NCBI GenBank assembly: GCA_049941595.1
Contig: JBNFNA010000008.1
Span: 118,461-182,460 of the forward strand
Length of the DNA stretch: 64,000 nt
Source of the DNA: Pasteurella sp049941595
Lineage (GTDB): Bacteria; Pseudomonadota; Gammaproteobacteria; Enterobacterales; Pasteurellaceae
Direction of reading: 5' to 3'
Numbering within the stretch: position 1 is the stretch's first letter; every line of letters begins with the position of its first letter. Both the position numbers and the translations under genes were made by a program. Shown in pieces: positions 43,129 to 52,621 of the stretch. The notes beneath the pieces are model-generated. The model was not told where the DNA came from. It saw only the letters and a program-made list of their open reading frames with translations, and searched no databases.

Positions 43129-45069
43129 TTACCCCCGAGAATGTGTTTGATCTGTTTGTGCTTTATGGATTAAATCCTCTAATTCACTCACCGGTTTATA
43201 ACTGGTTGGTGAATTGAGTAAAATCTCATTAATTTTTGTGTAATCAGCTTGTTTACAGGCTTGATCAAGTTGTTCCAGTAACAATGAGAGATCCGCAAAA
43301 GAAAGAAATTTTTCTTGAGCAGTTAAGATCCTTGGATGAAGGGTTTTAGCAACATTATCCTCACCAATTAAAAGCTCCTCATAGAGTTTTTCTCCAGGCC
43401 TTAAACCGGTGAATTTGATTTCAATATCGCCTTTTGGGTTATGAGTGTTTTTTATACTTAGCCCAGATAAAGTGATGAGTTTTTTAGCCAGATCGACAAT
43501 TTTTACAGGCTCTCCCATATCCAGAATAAAGACTTCACCACCTTTAGCCATAGCTCCCGCCTGAATAACAAGTTGAGCCGCTTCAGGAATGGTCATAAAG
43601 TAGCGTGTGATACGCTCATCTGTGACTGTGATAGGGCCACCTTCTTTTATTTGCTGTTTGAAAAGAGGAATTACTGAACCAGAAGAACCCAACACATTGC
43701 CAAAACGTACCATACTAAATAGTGTTTTATGCATTACACCCTCGAAGATCATATCGTGCATATCTGCAAAGGCTTGCAAACAGAGTTCAGCAAGGCGTTT
43801 AGTTGTTCCCATCACATTGGTTGGACGAACCGCTTTATCTGTGGAGATTAAAACAAAAGACTCTACTTGAGTGTGAATTGCCGCTTTAGCCGTGTTATAA
43901 GTGCCAAAAATATTGTTATAAATACCTGGAATAATGTTATGTTCCACTAAAGGCACGTGTTTATAAGCAGCCGCGTGATAAACCGTTTGAATGTTAAAAG
44001 TGCGCATTACTTTCATTAATAGTTCAAAATTCTGAATAGAACCGAGTAAAGGCACGATTTGCACTTGAGTATTCTGTTCTTTTTGCAAATGCAATAATTC
44101 CATATGAATGGAATAGAGTGCATATTCACATAATTCAAATAAGACTAATTTTTGAGGGGAATTTAACAGAATTTGACGGCACAACTCTGAACCAATAGAG
44201 CCACCCGCACCTGTCACCATTACATTCTTATTCTTAATATTTTTATTTAATAGATCTTCGATTGGCGGAACGGGATCTCGACCTAAAAGATCTTCAATTG
44301 AAATATCTTGAATATCAGAAATTTTAACTTCGCCATTCACCAATTTTTTTAGGTTCGGCAGCTCTTTTATTTTGCAATTGGATTTATCTAATTGGCTAAT
44401 GATCTCACGCCTTCTTTCTCGGCTAACAGAAGGTAATGCGATGAGAATTTCATCAATAGCATTCTCTTTCAAAAGCGTGATTGCTTTCTCAAAAGGATAC
44501 ACTTTAAAGCCATCCAATGTTCTGCCCCATAATTGTTTATTATCATCAATAAAGAAAACAGGGGTGTATTCAAAAGATCGGCTTAAGGCACTAATTATTT
44601 GTTGTCCTGCTGCACCTGCGCCATAAACCACAATGCGCTTATTTGTTGCTTTAGTGGCAAGTTGCGATTTGACGATAAAACGAATAGTACCACGACTTAC
44701 CCAAATCCACGCAAACATTAAAAAGCCATACATTAAGGGAATAGAGCGTGGCAGTATTTCTTCCGAAATAAAGCTAAGCAAATAGAGGTTAAATACCGTC
44801 ATTACCGTAGCGAATCCTAACCGTAAAATTAAGGCTTCAGTAAAGCTACGAATAATAAAGTTATAGATCCCAAATAACAGTAAAATTCCCACCGAGAGTA
44901 GCGATATCCCAAATAAAAATGGCAAACGTGTTGGGACATCGGTACTCCAATATCGCAATATGTAGCATAACCAAAGAAATATTGGGAATGCGAAGAAGTC
45001 CAAGGCTAATAAGAAAATTTTCTTATTGGTCTTAGACAGTAATGTCAGTCTTGTGATAAAAGCACTCAT
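43129..45069 (-). CDS. Membrane-bound UDP-GlcNAc 4,6-dehydratase (PglF/WbpM/CapD-like)
   Basis: A 646-residue nucleotide-sugar dehydratase. Four N-terminal membrane helices are followed by a first Rossmann-like domain (VVYGAGAAGQQI) and the catalytic SDR domain. The latter has the NAD motif VTGAGGSIGSELCRQI and active-site segment ISTDKAVRPTNVMGTTKR, with Met in place of the usual Tyr as in WbpM and FlaA1. This family converts UDP-GlcNAc to UDP-4-keto-6-deoxy-GlcNAc, the first step to bacillosamine (QuiNAc4N). The aminotransferase directly upstream supports that assignment. FnlA, a soluble 5-inverting relative, is encoded separately. Confidence 0.88.
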   Translation of the reverse strand: MSAFITRLTLLSKTNKKIFLLALDFFAFPIFLWLCYILRYWSTDVPTRLPFLFGISLLSVGILLLFGIYNFIIRSFTEALILRLGFATVMTVFNLYLLSFISEEILPRSIPLMYGFLMFAWIWVSRGTIRFIVKSQLATKATNKRIVVYGAGAAGQQIISALSRSFEYTPVFFIDDNKQLWGRTLDGFKVYPFEKAITLLKENAIDEILIALPSVSRERRREIISQLDKSNCKIKELPNLKKLVNGEVKISDIQDISIEDLLGRDPVPPIEDLLNKNIKNKNVMVTGAGGSIGSELCRQILLNSPQKLVLFELCEYALYSIHMELLHLQKEQNTQVQIVPLLGSIQNFELLMKVMRTFNIQTVYHAAAYKHVPLVEHNIIPGIYNNIFGTYNTAKAAIHTQVESFVLISTDKAVRPTNVMGTTKRLAELCLQAFADMHDMIFEGVMHKTLFSMVRFGNVLGSSGSVIPLFKQQIKEGGPITVTDERITRYFMTIPEAAQLVIQAGAMAKGGEVFILDMGEPVKIVDLAKKLITLSGLSIKNTHNPKGDIEIKFTGLRPGEKLYEELLIGEDNVAKTLHPRILTAQEKFLSFADLSLLLEQLDQACKQADYTKINEILLNSPTSYKPVSELEDLIHKAQTDQTHSRG

Positions 45070-45087
45070 AAAGTTCCGATAATATAG

Positions 45088-46260
45088 TTATTTAATTTGT
45101 TTAATTACGTTTCTAATCACATCAACACACTTCTGCATATTTTCTACAGTTAATGTTGGGTGAACTAAAAACATTAAGCTCACTTCACCTAATAATCGGG
45201 CATTACTTAAGCGTTTAGCTGGACGCCAAGGGGTATTATCAAATGCCTTTTCAAGATAGACTTCAGAGCAAGAACCGCTATAACAAGGTACGCCTAACTC
45301 ATTGATTAATTGCATAATGCGGTCACGATTCCAGCCCGCAGGCAGTGTTTCGGGGTTTACTTGCACATAGCACTTATATGCTGCGTGAGAAAAGTCTGGG
45401 CTTGGTCTGTGTACAATAAAATACGGTGATGTTTCAAAGGCAGACAAAATCGTTTGCATATTTTCGTTGCGTTTTCTTGTCCATTCAGGCATTTCGCCTA
45501 GCTGAATACGACCAATCCCAGCTTGAATTTCCATCATTCGCCAGTTAGTGCCAAAAGAGTCGTGTAACCAACGAAAACCTGGCGGGTGCTTTTTGTTATA
45601 AACTGTATCAAAATTTTTACCGTGATCTTTATAGGACCACATTTTGCTCCACAGATTTTCGTCATTCGTGGTGACCATTCCTCCTTCACCACCGGTTGTC
45701 ATAATTTTATCTTGGCAGAAAGACCAAGCACCGATATGACCAATAGAACCCGCTGATTTGCCTTTGTATTTTGCTCCGTGTGCTTGAGCACAATCTTCGA
45801 TCACATATAAACCTTTTTCTTGTGCTAATTGCATAATCGGATCCATATCGCACATTAAGCCGGCTAAATGCACGCAGATAATGGCTTTGGTATTTGGGGT
45901 AAGTACTGCTTCAATTGTGCGACGAGAAATGTTTTGTGAGTCGAGTTCGACATCCGCAAAAATAGGATTTGCACCAGCAGTTACAATGCAACTCGCCGAA
46001 GCAAGAAAAGTGCGGGAGGTAACGATCACATCATCACCTGCTTTGATATCAAGTGCTTTTAAAGCAACATCAAGCGCAACGGTACCGTTCATTAATGCGA
46101 TGGCATATTTTGTCTGACAGAAATGCGCAAATTCTTTTTCAAATTCACGACATTCTTGACCAGTCCAATAATTAACTTTATTTGACTTTAAAATTTCAGA
46201 TACTCGGTCAATCTCTTTTTGAGAAAAAGATGGCCAAGGAGAAAATGGTGTGTTTAGCAT
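45088..46260 (-). CDS. DegT/DnrJ/EryC1 sugar aminotransferase (PglE-like)
   Basis: A 390-residue PLP enzyme of the sugar aminotransferase family. It has the NGTVALDVALKAL PLP-phosphate region, IEDCAQAHGAKYKGKSAG, and the Schiff-base Lys185 in SFCQDKIMTTGGEGG. Next to the PglF-like dehydratase, its likely reaction is amination of UDP-4-keto-6-deoxy-GlcNAc to UDP-QuiNAc4N. A different keto-sugar substrate cannot be excluded. It is preceded by a 132-bp gap. Confidence 0.85.
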   Translation of the reverse strand: MLNTPFSPWPSFSQKEIDRVSEILKSNKVNYWTGQECREFEKEFAHFCQTKYAIALMNGTVALDVALKALDIKAGDDVIVTSRTFLASASCIVTAGANPIFADVELDSQNISRRTIEAVLTPNTKAIICVHLAGLMCDMDPIMQLAQEKGLYVIEDCAQAHGAKYKGKSAGSIGHIGAWSFCQDKIMTTGGEGGMVTTNDENLWSKMWSYKDHGKNFDTVYNKKHPPGFRWLHDSFGTNWRMMEIQAGIGRIQLGEMPEWTRKRNENMQTILSAFETSPYFIVHRPSPDFSHAAYKCYVQVNPETLPAGWNRDRIMQLINELGVPCYSGSCSEVYLEKAFDNTPWRPAKRLSNARLLGEVSLMFLVHPTLTVENMQKCVDVIRNVIKQIK

Positions 46261-46392
46261 AATAAAGTTCCTTTATAAAATCAGTTTGTCTTTGAAAAAT
46301 GTTCCATTTAGCTGAACATTAAATTTTTTGCATTAGCAAAGTGATTCAGAACAATAATTCTGTTTTTGCTAATGAGCCTTTCTTCCTAAAAA

Positions 46393-47436
46393 TTATTTCC
46401 GATACAGTGGGAAAAATTGTGAAATATCCTTAATATCTTGTTCCGAGAAACATTTATCTCGACACAACTGAGTATAAATTTCATCATTAATGATGATTCT
46501 TTGAGTTCTAAATAAGTGTTCATTGGAGCTAAAACCTTTTTTATACTCATATAAAGAGTCTTTTTGCGCACCAACACCGCCCCCAAAGTGAAGTAATTTA
46601 TAATGATTGAGTTTTCCCCATCTTCTTGCTTCGTGCGTAATGAGTTTTGCTGGTTGTAGATGACGATAATCATTTAATGAGCCACCAAGATAGTGTTGTA
46701 TGATTCCGCTTTTATCACACAGGGTGTAGATAGAGGATGCAATCGGTGTGTTATGTCTATCAAATGCGGTTATTAAAATGATATTTTCATCTAATAAATC
46801 GATTAGGCTTGAATAATACTCTTTACTGAAAAAATAGAATTTTGATGCCCCCAATGTACGCATAGTCTCTTCGTAGATATCGTAAAAAATATCAATATTT
46901 TCTTGGTTTATTTTTTCAATTTTTGTTGTGCATCCTTCATTTAATGCTTTTTGAATACCTTTACGATGACCTTTTTTCGTTTCTGCCCAATGTTCCTCTT
47001 CAGTTTTTGTTAAATCCGATGAAAGTGTTGGGCCATGTTCAACAATATGACCTACTTGGGAGTGCCAATCTTTATTTAAGATCGGGTGTAAACGAATAAA
47101 CCAAGAAACACAATTTTGTGATTTTAGATAATTTACAGCTTTATTCAGCATATAATTAATTTCATCTTCAGCCAGATTATCCGAATGTAGAACACCGCTA
47201 TACCCATAAGTGGATGTGATGTCCCAATAGGTATCATCAATTTTTCGGATAATGAGTGGGAACAATAATTTTTTATCATCCATTGATATAATTAATCCTT
47301 TGGCTTCGCCGTGATCAATTAATTCTGATGACTTAATCCAACCTGATAGATGATAAATATCAAATTCAAATTGATTAGTATAGGCGTCCCACTCTGTATT
47401 GATATCTACTAATTCACAAATTACAGGGCTTTTCAT
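46393..47436 (-). CDS. GNAT/FemAB-like acyltransferase in the polysaccharide locus
   Basis: A 347-residue protein that looks like the GNAT/FemAB acyltransferase fold (Acetyltransf_6 type): an N-terminal half with SGWIKSSELIDHGEAKGLI and LLFPLIIRK, then the second GNAT half with TPIASSIYTLCDKSGIIQHYLGGSL and LLHFGGG near the end. It lies between the priming transferase and the aminotransferase. I infer it acylates the free amino group made by the aminotransferase, in place of a PglD-type hexapeptide acetyltransferase. The donor could be acetyl-CoA or, as for Fem proteins, an aminoacyl-tRNA; sequence alone does not tell. It begins one base after the preceding stop. Confidence 0.7.
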   Translation of the reverse strand: MKSPVICELVDINTEWDAYTNQFEFDIYHLSGWIKSSELIDHGEAKGLIISMDDKKLLFPLIIRKIDDTYWDITSTYGYSGVLHSDNLAEDEINYMLNKAVNYLKSQNCVSWFIRLHPILNKDWHSQVGHIVEHGPTLSSDLTKTEEEHWAETKKGHRKGIQKALNEGCTTKIEKINQENIDIFYDIYEETMRTLGASKFYFFSKEYYSSLIDLLDENIILITAFDRHNTPIASSIYTLCDKSGIIQHYLGGSLNDYRHLQPAKLITHEARRWGKLNHYKLLHFGGGVGAQKDSLYEYKKGFSSNEHLFRTQRIIINDEIYTQLCRDKCFSEQDIKDISQFFPLYRK

Positions 47437-47437
47437 C

Positions 47438-48046
47438 TTATTTCTCCTTCATTGAGCCTGAAAATTTAGGCATTGAGTGGCCTGATGTTTCGTTAGTATC
47501 TCTTTTAAAGAAAACGACTTTCAGGGTTTTAAAAATAATCTTGATATCTAAACAAAGTGATTGATTTTCTACATACCAAACATCTAATTTGAATTTGTCT
47601 TCCCAGCTAATTGCATTACGCCCATTGACCTGTGCATAACCCGTAATACCAGGTCGTACGTTGTGGCGCTTTGCTTGTTCCTCGGAATATAAAGGGAGAT
47701 ATTCCATTAATAGTGGGCGAGGGCCCACTAAGCTCATATCGCCTTTTAATACATTCCATAATTCAGGTAATTCATCTAAGCTAGTTGAGCGTAACATCAA
47801 GCCAAAAGGCGTGAGGCGCTCTGTATCTGGTAACAATTCACCTGAAATATTGCGAGAATCTTTCATTGTTCTGAATTTCACCATTTCAAATGGTTTGCCG
47901 TGTAGCCCCGGTCTTACTTGGCGAAATAGCACCGGTGATCCCAAGTTTTTTTTCACTTTATAAGCAATAATCAAAAATACAGGTGCAAGTAAAACTAAAG
48001 CCATCGAGGAAATAATAATATCGATAAGACGCTTTAACATTTTCAT
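47438..48046 (-). CDS. Undecaprenyl-phosphate sugar phosphotransferase (PglC-like)
   Basis: A 202-residue monotopic phosphoglycosyl transferase that would start repeat-unit synthesis by placing a sugar-phosphate on undecaprenyl phosphate. One N-terminal re-entrant helix (residues 8-29) is followed by FRQVRPGLHGKPFEMVKFRTM, catalytic dyad Asp91-Glu92 in STSLDELPELWNV, and GDMSLVGPRPLL and PGITGYAQVNGRN. The small single-domain form is that of PglC, which uses UDP-diNAc-bacillosamine, matching the dehydratase and aminotransferase in the operon. Confidence 0.9.
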   Translation of the reverse strand: MKMLKRLIDIIISSMALVLLAPVFLIIAYKVKKNLGSPVLFRQVRPGLHGKPFEMVKFRTMKDSRNISGELLPDTERLTPFGLMLRSTSLDELPELWNVLKGDMSLVGPRPLLMEYLPLYSEEQAKRHNVRPGITGYAQVNGRNAISWEDKFKLDVWYVENQSLCLDIKIIFKTLKVVFFKRDTNETSGHSMPKFSGSMKEK

Positions 48047-48085
48047 TCTCCTAACTTTCCGTCTGAATATATGAACAGAGGATGG

Positions 48086-49297
48086 TTATTTTTGAGCTAC
48101 ACTTTTAAAGATAGAAATAAATTTTTCCACACCTTTATTGAGTGATAACTCTTTGAAATAGAAGGCTTTACCATTCTTGCCTAAGTTTTCTTGTTGTTCT
48201 TTTGTCAGCTGATAGATATTCAAAATGGCTTTTTCGATATCCGCTGCATTTTCTGAAATAGCAATTTCACCGCATTGTGCTTTTACCACTAAATCCGCGG
48301 CATCACCTGGCACGCCCATAATGATTGGTCTGCCAATCGCCATATAAGCCTGAGTTTTTGACGGCACTGTAATCTCAAATAATTTATCTTGCTTTAGATG
48401 CACTAATAATGCAGAAGCTTGTTCTAAAATATTGCCTACTTGAGACATTGGAACACGAGGAATAAAGGTAATATTCTCTAAATTCTCATTGATTTTGCGT
48501 TGTTTTAGGCGTTCTGTTTCCGTGCCAGCTCCCACAAATATAAATTGAATATCCGTGTAATTTTTCATATTCGAGGCGACTTCAAGAATCGTATCTAACA
48601 TTTGTGCTTTGCCCATATTGCCGGCGAACACAATGTTAAATTTTTGTTTATTTAATTGAACGATTGAATTGAGATCTTTATTTGAAAGTTCAGCTTCATT
48701 GCACCAGTTATAAATAATGCTTACTTTGTTTTCAGGCACAGATTTATTGAGTAATTGTTGTTTAAAACCAGGGCTTAATACCACAATATGATCGACAAAT
48801 TTATAAACAAACAGGCACACATAATCGACGATCTTCAATATGCGATCATTTGTTAACATCCCTGTTGCCTTTAATGTGTCAGGCCATAAATCTTGAATAT
48901 CGTAAACAACAGGGGTTCTTCTAAAAAGTTTGATGAAAACAGCTGCAATCCCCGTGGTGAGCGGTGGATGATAGGCATAAATGACATCCGCTTTTTTAGT
49001 GAAAAAGATCCCAAACAACATTGCCATAAATGCAAAGCTGACATAATTAAAAATGCGTCTAATCGCCGAGCTATCGTGGCTTGGGTATAACGGCACTCTT
49101 AAAACATTGATCCCATCGATCACTTCTTTTTGGAATAATTTGATTTTGTATCCTTCATACACTTTGCCACCTGGATAATTCGGAAAACCCGTCAACACTT
49201 GTACCTCGTGCCCTTGTGCTTTTAGCTCTTTTGCAAAAGCCAATCCTTTGATAGTGGGTTCAGGATCAAACCATTGAGTTAATAAAAGTATTTTCAT
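48086..49297 (-). CDS. wbuB: Glycosyltransferase family 4, WbuB-like (FucNAc transferase)
   Basis: A 403-residue GT-B glycosyltransferase. It opens MKILLLTQWFDPEPTIKGL and has donor-site features VFAGNMGKAQMLDTILE and KTQAYMAIGRPIIMGVPGDAADLV. I start at ATG 49297, which overlaps the previous stop as ATGA. It directly follows the FnlA-B-C genes, the arrangement of wbuB in E. coli loci that make FucNAc. Transfer of L-FucNAc to the lipid-linked first sugar is therefore likely. Confidence 0.85.
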   Translation of the reverse strand: MKILLLTQWFDPEPTIKGLAFAKELKAQGHEVQVLTGFPNYPGGKVYEGYKIKLFQKEVIDGINVLRVPLYPSHDSSAIRRIFNYVSFAFMAMLFGIFFTKKADVIYAYHPPLTTGIAAVFIKLFRRTPVVYDIQDLWPDTLKATGMLTNDRILKIVDYVCLFVYKFVDHIVVLSPGFKQQLLNKSVPENKVSIIYNWCNEAELSNKDLNSIVQLNKQKFNIVFAGNMGKAQMLDTILEVASNMKNYTDIQFIFVGAGTETERLKQRKINENLENITFIPRVPMSQVGNILEQASALLVHLKQDKLFEITVPSKTQAYMAIGRPIIMGVPGDAADLVVKAQCGEIAISENAADIEKAILNIYQLTKEQQENLGKNGKAFYFKELSLNKGVEKFISIFKSVAQK

Positions 49298-50430
49298 TCG
49301 TATTTTTTCCAAATCACACGGTTTACATAATCGGTATAACTTAAAATAATGCGCACAATTTTTTCACTCACATTTGGCATACTATAATCTTCAACTAAAC
49401 GTAGTGTGCGTTCTTGCCCACGAGCTTGACTTTGTAAAATGGATAACCCTTGTAAAACACGTTCTGCGGTTAGGCCGACCATCATTACAGCGGCTTCTTC
49501 CATCCCTTCAGGTCTTTCGTGTGCTTGTCTTAAATTTAACGCAGGGAAATTTAAAATAGAGGATTCCTCATTAATTGTTCCGCTGTCTGATAGCGTGGCT
49601 TTAGCGGATAGCTGCAGTTTGTTGTAGTCTAAAAAGCCGAGCGGTTTCAGTAATTGAACCAGCGGATGGAACGTAATGTTTAATTCCTCAATACGTTTAC
49701 GTGTTCTTGGGTGTGTTGAAACAATCACTGGAAATTGATAAGTGCGGGCAATTTCATTCAACATATTCACCAAATCACGGAAATTGTGGTCAGAGTTAAT
49801 GTTTTCTTCACGATGCGCACTCACCACAAAATATTGTGATTCTTTAAGTTGTAATTTTTCTAAGATAGTCGAAGCATTAATGCCTTCGTGATAATGATTT
49901 AATACCTCAAACATAGGGCTACCGGTCTTGATAACAAGATCAGGACTTAATCCCTCTGCCAATAGGTAATCACGCGCGATGCTGCTATACGTCAAATTAA
50001 TATCCGCAGTGTGATCGACAATACGTCGGTTAATTTCTTCAGGCACTCGCATATCAAAGCAACGGTTTCCTGCTTCCATATGGAAAGTTGGAATTTTGCG
50101 ACGTTTAGCGGGCAGTACAGCCAAACAGCTATTGGTATCTCCCAACACCAATAATGCTTCAGGCTGAACTTTTTCGAGTAATTTATCGACAGCGATAATG
50201 ACATTACCAATCGTTTCTGAGCTTGTTTTTCCTGCTGCGTTGAGGAAATGATCTGGTTTACGAATACCTAAATCACTGAAGAAAACCTCATTAAGCTCAT
50301 AGTCGTAGTTTTGGCCGGTATGTACTAAAATGTGTTCAAAATGCTTATCACAAGCCGCAATGACACGAGATAAACGTATTATTTCAGGGCGTGTTCCCAC
50401 AACGGTCATCAATTTTAATTTTTTCATCAT
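49294..50430 (-). CDS. fnlC: UDP-N-acetylglucosamine 2-epimerase family enzyme (FnlC/WbjD/Cap5G-like)
   Basis: A 378-residue non-hydrolysing 2-epimerase. It has VVGTRPEIIRLSRVI, ILVHTGQNYDYELNEVFF, HMEAGNRCFDMRVPEEINRR and SDSGTINEESSI. Rather than WecB, its place after FnlA and FnlB identifies it as the enzyme of the last step, giving UDP-N-acetyl-L-fucosamine. It starts 9 bp after the fnlB stop and overlaps wbuB by 4 bases. Confidence 0.9.
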   Translation of the reverse strand: MMKKLKLMTVVGTRPEIIRLSRVIAACDKHFEHILVHTGQNYDYELNEVFFSDLGIRKPDHFLNAAGKTSSETIGNVIIAVDKLLEKVQPEALLVLGDTNSCLAVLPAKRRKIPTFHMEAGNRCFDMRVPEEINRRIVDHTADINLTYSSIARDYLLAEGLSPDLVIKTGSPMFEVLNHYHEGINASTILEKLQLKESQYFVVSAHREENINSDHNFRDLVNMLNEIARTYQFPVIVSTHPRTRKRIEELNITFHPLVQLLKPLGFLDYNKLQLSAKATLSDSGTINEESSILNFPALNLRQAHERPEGMEEAAVMMVGLTAERVLQGLSILQSQARGQERTLRLVEDYSMPNVSEKIVRIILSYTDYVNRVIWKKYE

Positions 50431-50439
50431 TTATCCCCA

Positions 50440-51561
50440 TTAATCTGTGAGTTGCATTGCATAAGTGTCAGGTTTTTCGCGGTCAAAAATCTCGTTTGCC
50501 CACAACATGACAAACATTTCATCATCACCAATATTGGTAATGTCGTGAGACCAACCTGGTACCGTTTCGACAATTGTCGGATGTTCACCATCCGTTTCTA
50601 ATTGATAGGTTTCGCCTGTTGTGATGTGCTTAAACTTAAATAGCGCTTTCCCTTTAATGACCAAAAATTTTTCCGTTTTGGTGTGGTGATAATGCCCACC
50701 GCGCGTGATGCCTGGATGTGCAGAAAAATAAGAAAATTGACCCGCACTTTGCGTTTTCAGCATTTCAACAAAGACACCTCTCGCATCACCGTACTTCGGC
50801 ACATCGTAAGTAAATTGCGCTGGTGGCAAGAAACTGAGATAAGTAGAATATAAAGCACGCACTAATCCAGTCCCTACATTCTCTGTAATGAGTGTATTGC
50901 GTGAATTTTTGAATGTTTTGAGTTGTTCATATAAGCCAGCGACAGTGATCTTATATTCTGGCTGAATATAAAATGGTGCAGTTGTTGATTGGTATTGCCC
51001 TTGGATAATTTGCCAGAATGTATCCACAACATCATCGACATACACTAAACGGATTTCAGCATCTGCTTGGTGAATTTCCACCGGCAAATCGTGAATGACA
51101 TTGTGACAAAATGTGGCAACCGCAGAGTTGTAATTCGGTTTTGACCATTTACCAAAAACGTTCGCTAAACGGCAGATGTAAACAGGATTGCCATTTGCTT
51201 TTTGTAATTTTTCGACCGCACTTTCTCCCGCCAATTTGCTTTGTCCATAAGTAGTCAATGTTGCACGTTCGACTTGAATGGAAGAAGACAAAATAAGCGG
51301 TGTAAGCTTTTTATTTTTAACTAATATTTGGCAAATTCGCTCTGTTAACGTCACATTCGTATCAATAAACTCTTGCTCTGTAACAGGACGATTTGCACCC
51401 GCTAAATGAATAATCCAGTCGGCATTTGTGACAGCTTGAATTAAATCTTCATCAGTAGATTGTCTGTGATATGGCAAAATCTGAATATCCGATTTTTCAG
51501 ATAAAAACTGAATAAGATTTTTGGCGATAAAGCCATTTGAGCCTGTAACGAGAATTTTCAT
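50440..51561 (-). CDS. fnlB: Bifunctional epimerase/reductase FnlB (WbjC/Cap5F-like)
   Basis: A 373-residue fusion of an SDR reductase (NAD(P) loop GSNGFIA at 7-13, SSSIQVERATLTTYGQSKLAGE) and a C-terminal cupin from about residue 245. The cupin has GDARGVFVEMLKT and the zinc-binding HPGITRGGHYHHTKTEKFLV. In CapF the cupin epimerises C3 and the SDR reduces C4 of the FnlA product. It contains the only uptake signal between 41.1 and 59.8 kb (51215-51223). Confidence 0.92.
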   Translation of the reverse strand: MKILVTGSNGFIAKNLIQFLSEKSDIQILPYHRQSTDEDLIQAVTNADWIIHLAGANRPVTEQEFIDTNVTLTERICQILVKNKKLTPLILSSSIQVERATLTTYGQSKLAGESAVEKLQKANGNPVYICRLANVFGKWSKPNYNSAVATFCHNVIHDLPVEIHQADAEIRLVYVDDVVDTFWQIIQGQYQSTTAPFYIQPEYKITVAGLYEQLKTFKNSRNTLITENVGTGLVRALYSTYLSFLPPAQFTYDVPKYGDARGVFVEMLKTQSAGQFSYFSAHPGITRGGHYHHTKTEKFLVIKGKALFKFKHITTGETYQLETDGEHPTIVETVPGWSHDITNIGDDEMFVMLWANEIFDREKPDTYAMQLTD

Positions 51562-51563
51562 AG

Positions 51564-52598
51564 CTATACCTCTGGTGAAATGTATTCACCCTCAATCATC
51601 TTCCGAATAAATTCAAGTTTGAGCAGTAATTGCTTCATTTCTTCTAAATTTAAACGATAGGTATTGTGTGAGTTGTAATCTGTGACTTCTGAAATTTTAG
51701 GCTCACCTTTTTCAACATATTTGCTGTAATTTAAGCTACGTTGATCCGCAGGAATACGGAAATAATTGCCTTGATCGATCGCGTGGACCATTTCTTCACG
51801 ACTTAATAAGGCCTCAAAGGCTTTTTCACCGTGGCGAGTACCAATAATTGAGATAGGGTGGTTCGGCACAGATAAGAGTTCAGTAATTGCTTGAGCAAGA
51901 ATACCAATTGTTGCAGCTGGCGCTTTTTGTACAAAAACATCACCATTTTGACCATTCTCAAAAGCGTATAGCACTAAATCAACAGCATCTTCCAACGTCA
52001 TCATAAAGCGCGTCATTTCAGGATCGGTGATCGTAAATGGCTTGTTTTGACGAATTTGATCCACAAATAACGGGATGACGGAACCACGAGATGCCATCAC
52101 GTTGCCATAGCGAGTACAGCAAATCGTCGTTTCTGTTTCATCAAGATTGCGAGATTTAGCAATAATGACTTTTTCCATCATTGCTTTTGAGATCCCCATC
52201 GCATTGATTGGATAAACCGCTTTGTCGGTACTTAAGCAAACAACCCGTTTCACTTTATTTTGAATTGCCGTTTCAAGTACATTTTCGGTCCCTAAAATGT
52301 TGGTTTTAACCGCTTCTAAAGGGTAAAACTCACAAGATGGAACTTGTTTCAATGCCGCTGCGTGATAAATATAGTCAACACCTCTAGTAGCATTTAAGAT
52401 GCTGTCATAATCTCGGACATCTCCAATATAAAACTTGAGCTTTGATGAGTTGTATTTTTTTCGCATATCATCTTGCTTTTTCTCATCACGTGAGAAAATG
52501 CGAATTTCTTTGATATCAGTTTCGAGGAAACGTTTTAATACAGCATTTCCAAAAGAACCTGTTCCGCCAGTAATTAAAAGGATTTTGTCTTTGAACAT
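51564..52598 (-). CDS. fnlA: UDP-GlcNAc 4,6-dehydratase/5-epimerase FnlA (WbjB/Cap5E-like)
   Basis: The 344-residue soluble SDR performs the first step of UDP-L-FucNAc synthesis. The NAD loop GGTGSFG is at 11-17. The active-site segment LSTDKAVYPINAMGISKAMMEK is shown here as STDKAVYPINAMGISKA; Met replaces the usual Tyr, as in CapE. RYGNVMASRGSVIPLF and RHGEKAFEALLS are further family marks. fnlB starts two bases after its stop. Confidence 0.92.
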   Translation of the reverse strand: MFKDKILLITGGTGSFGNAVLKRFLETDIKEIRIFSRDEKKQDDMRKKYNSSKLKFYIGDVRDYDSILNATRGVDYIYHAAALKQVPSCEFYPLEAVKTNILGTENVLETAIQNKVKRVVCLSTDKAVYPINAMGISKAMMEKVIIAKSRNLDETETTICCTRYGNVMASRGSVIPLFVDQIRQNKPFTITDPEMTRFMMTLEDAVDLVLYAFENGQNGDVFVQKAPAATIGILAQAITELLSVPNHPISIIGTRHGEKAFEALLSREEMVHAIDQGNYFRIPADQRSLNYSKYVEKGEPKISEVTDYNSHNTYRLNLEEMKQLLLKLEFIRKMIEGEYISPEV

Positions 52599-52621
52599 AA
52601 TAGTAGTCTCAAGTGTTGCAT

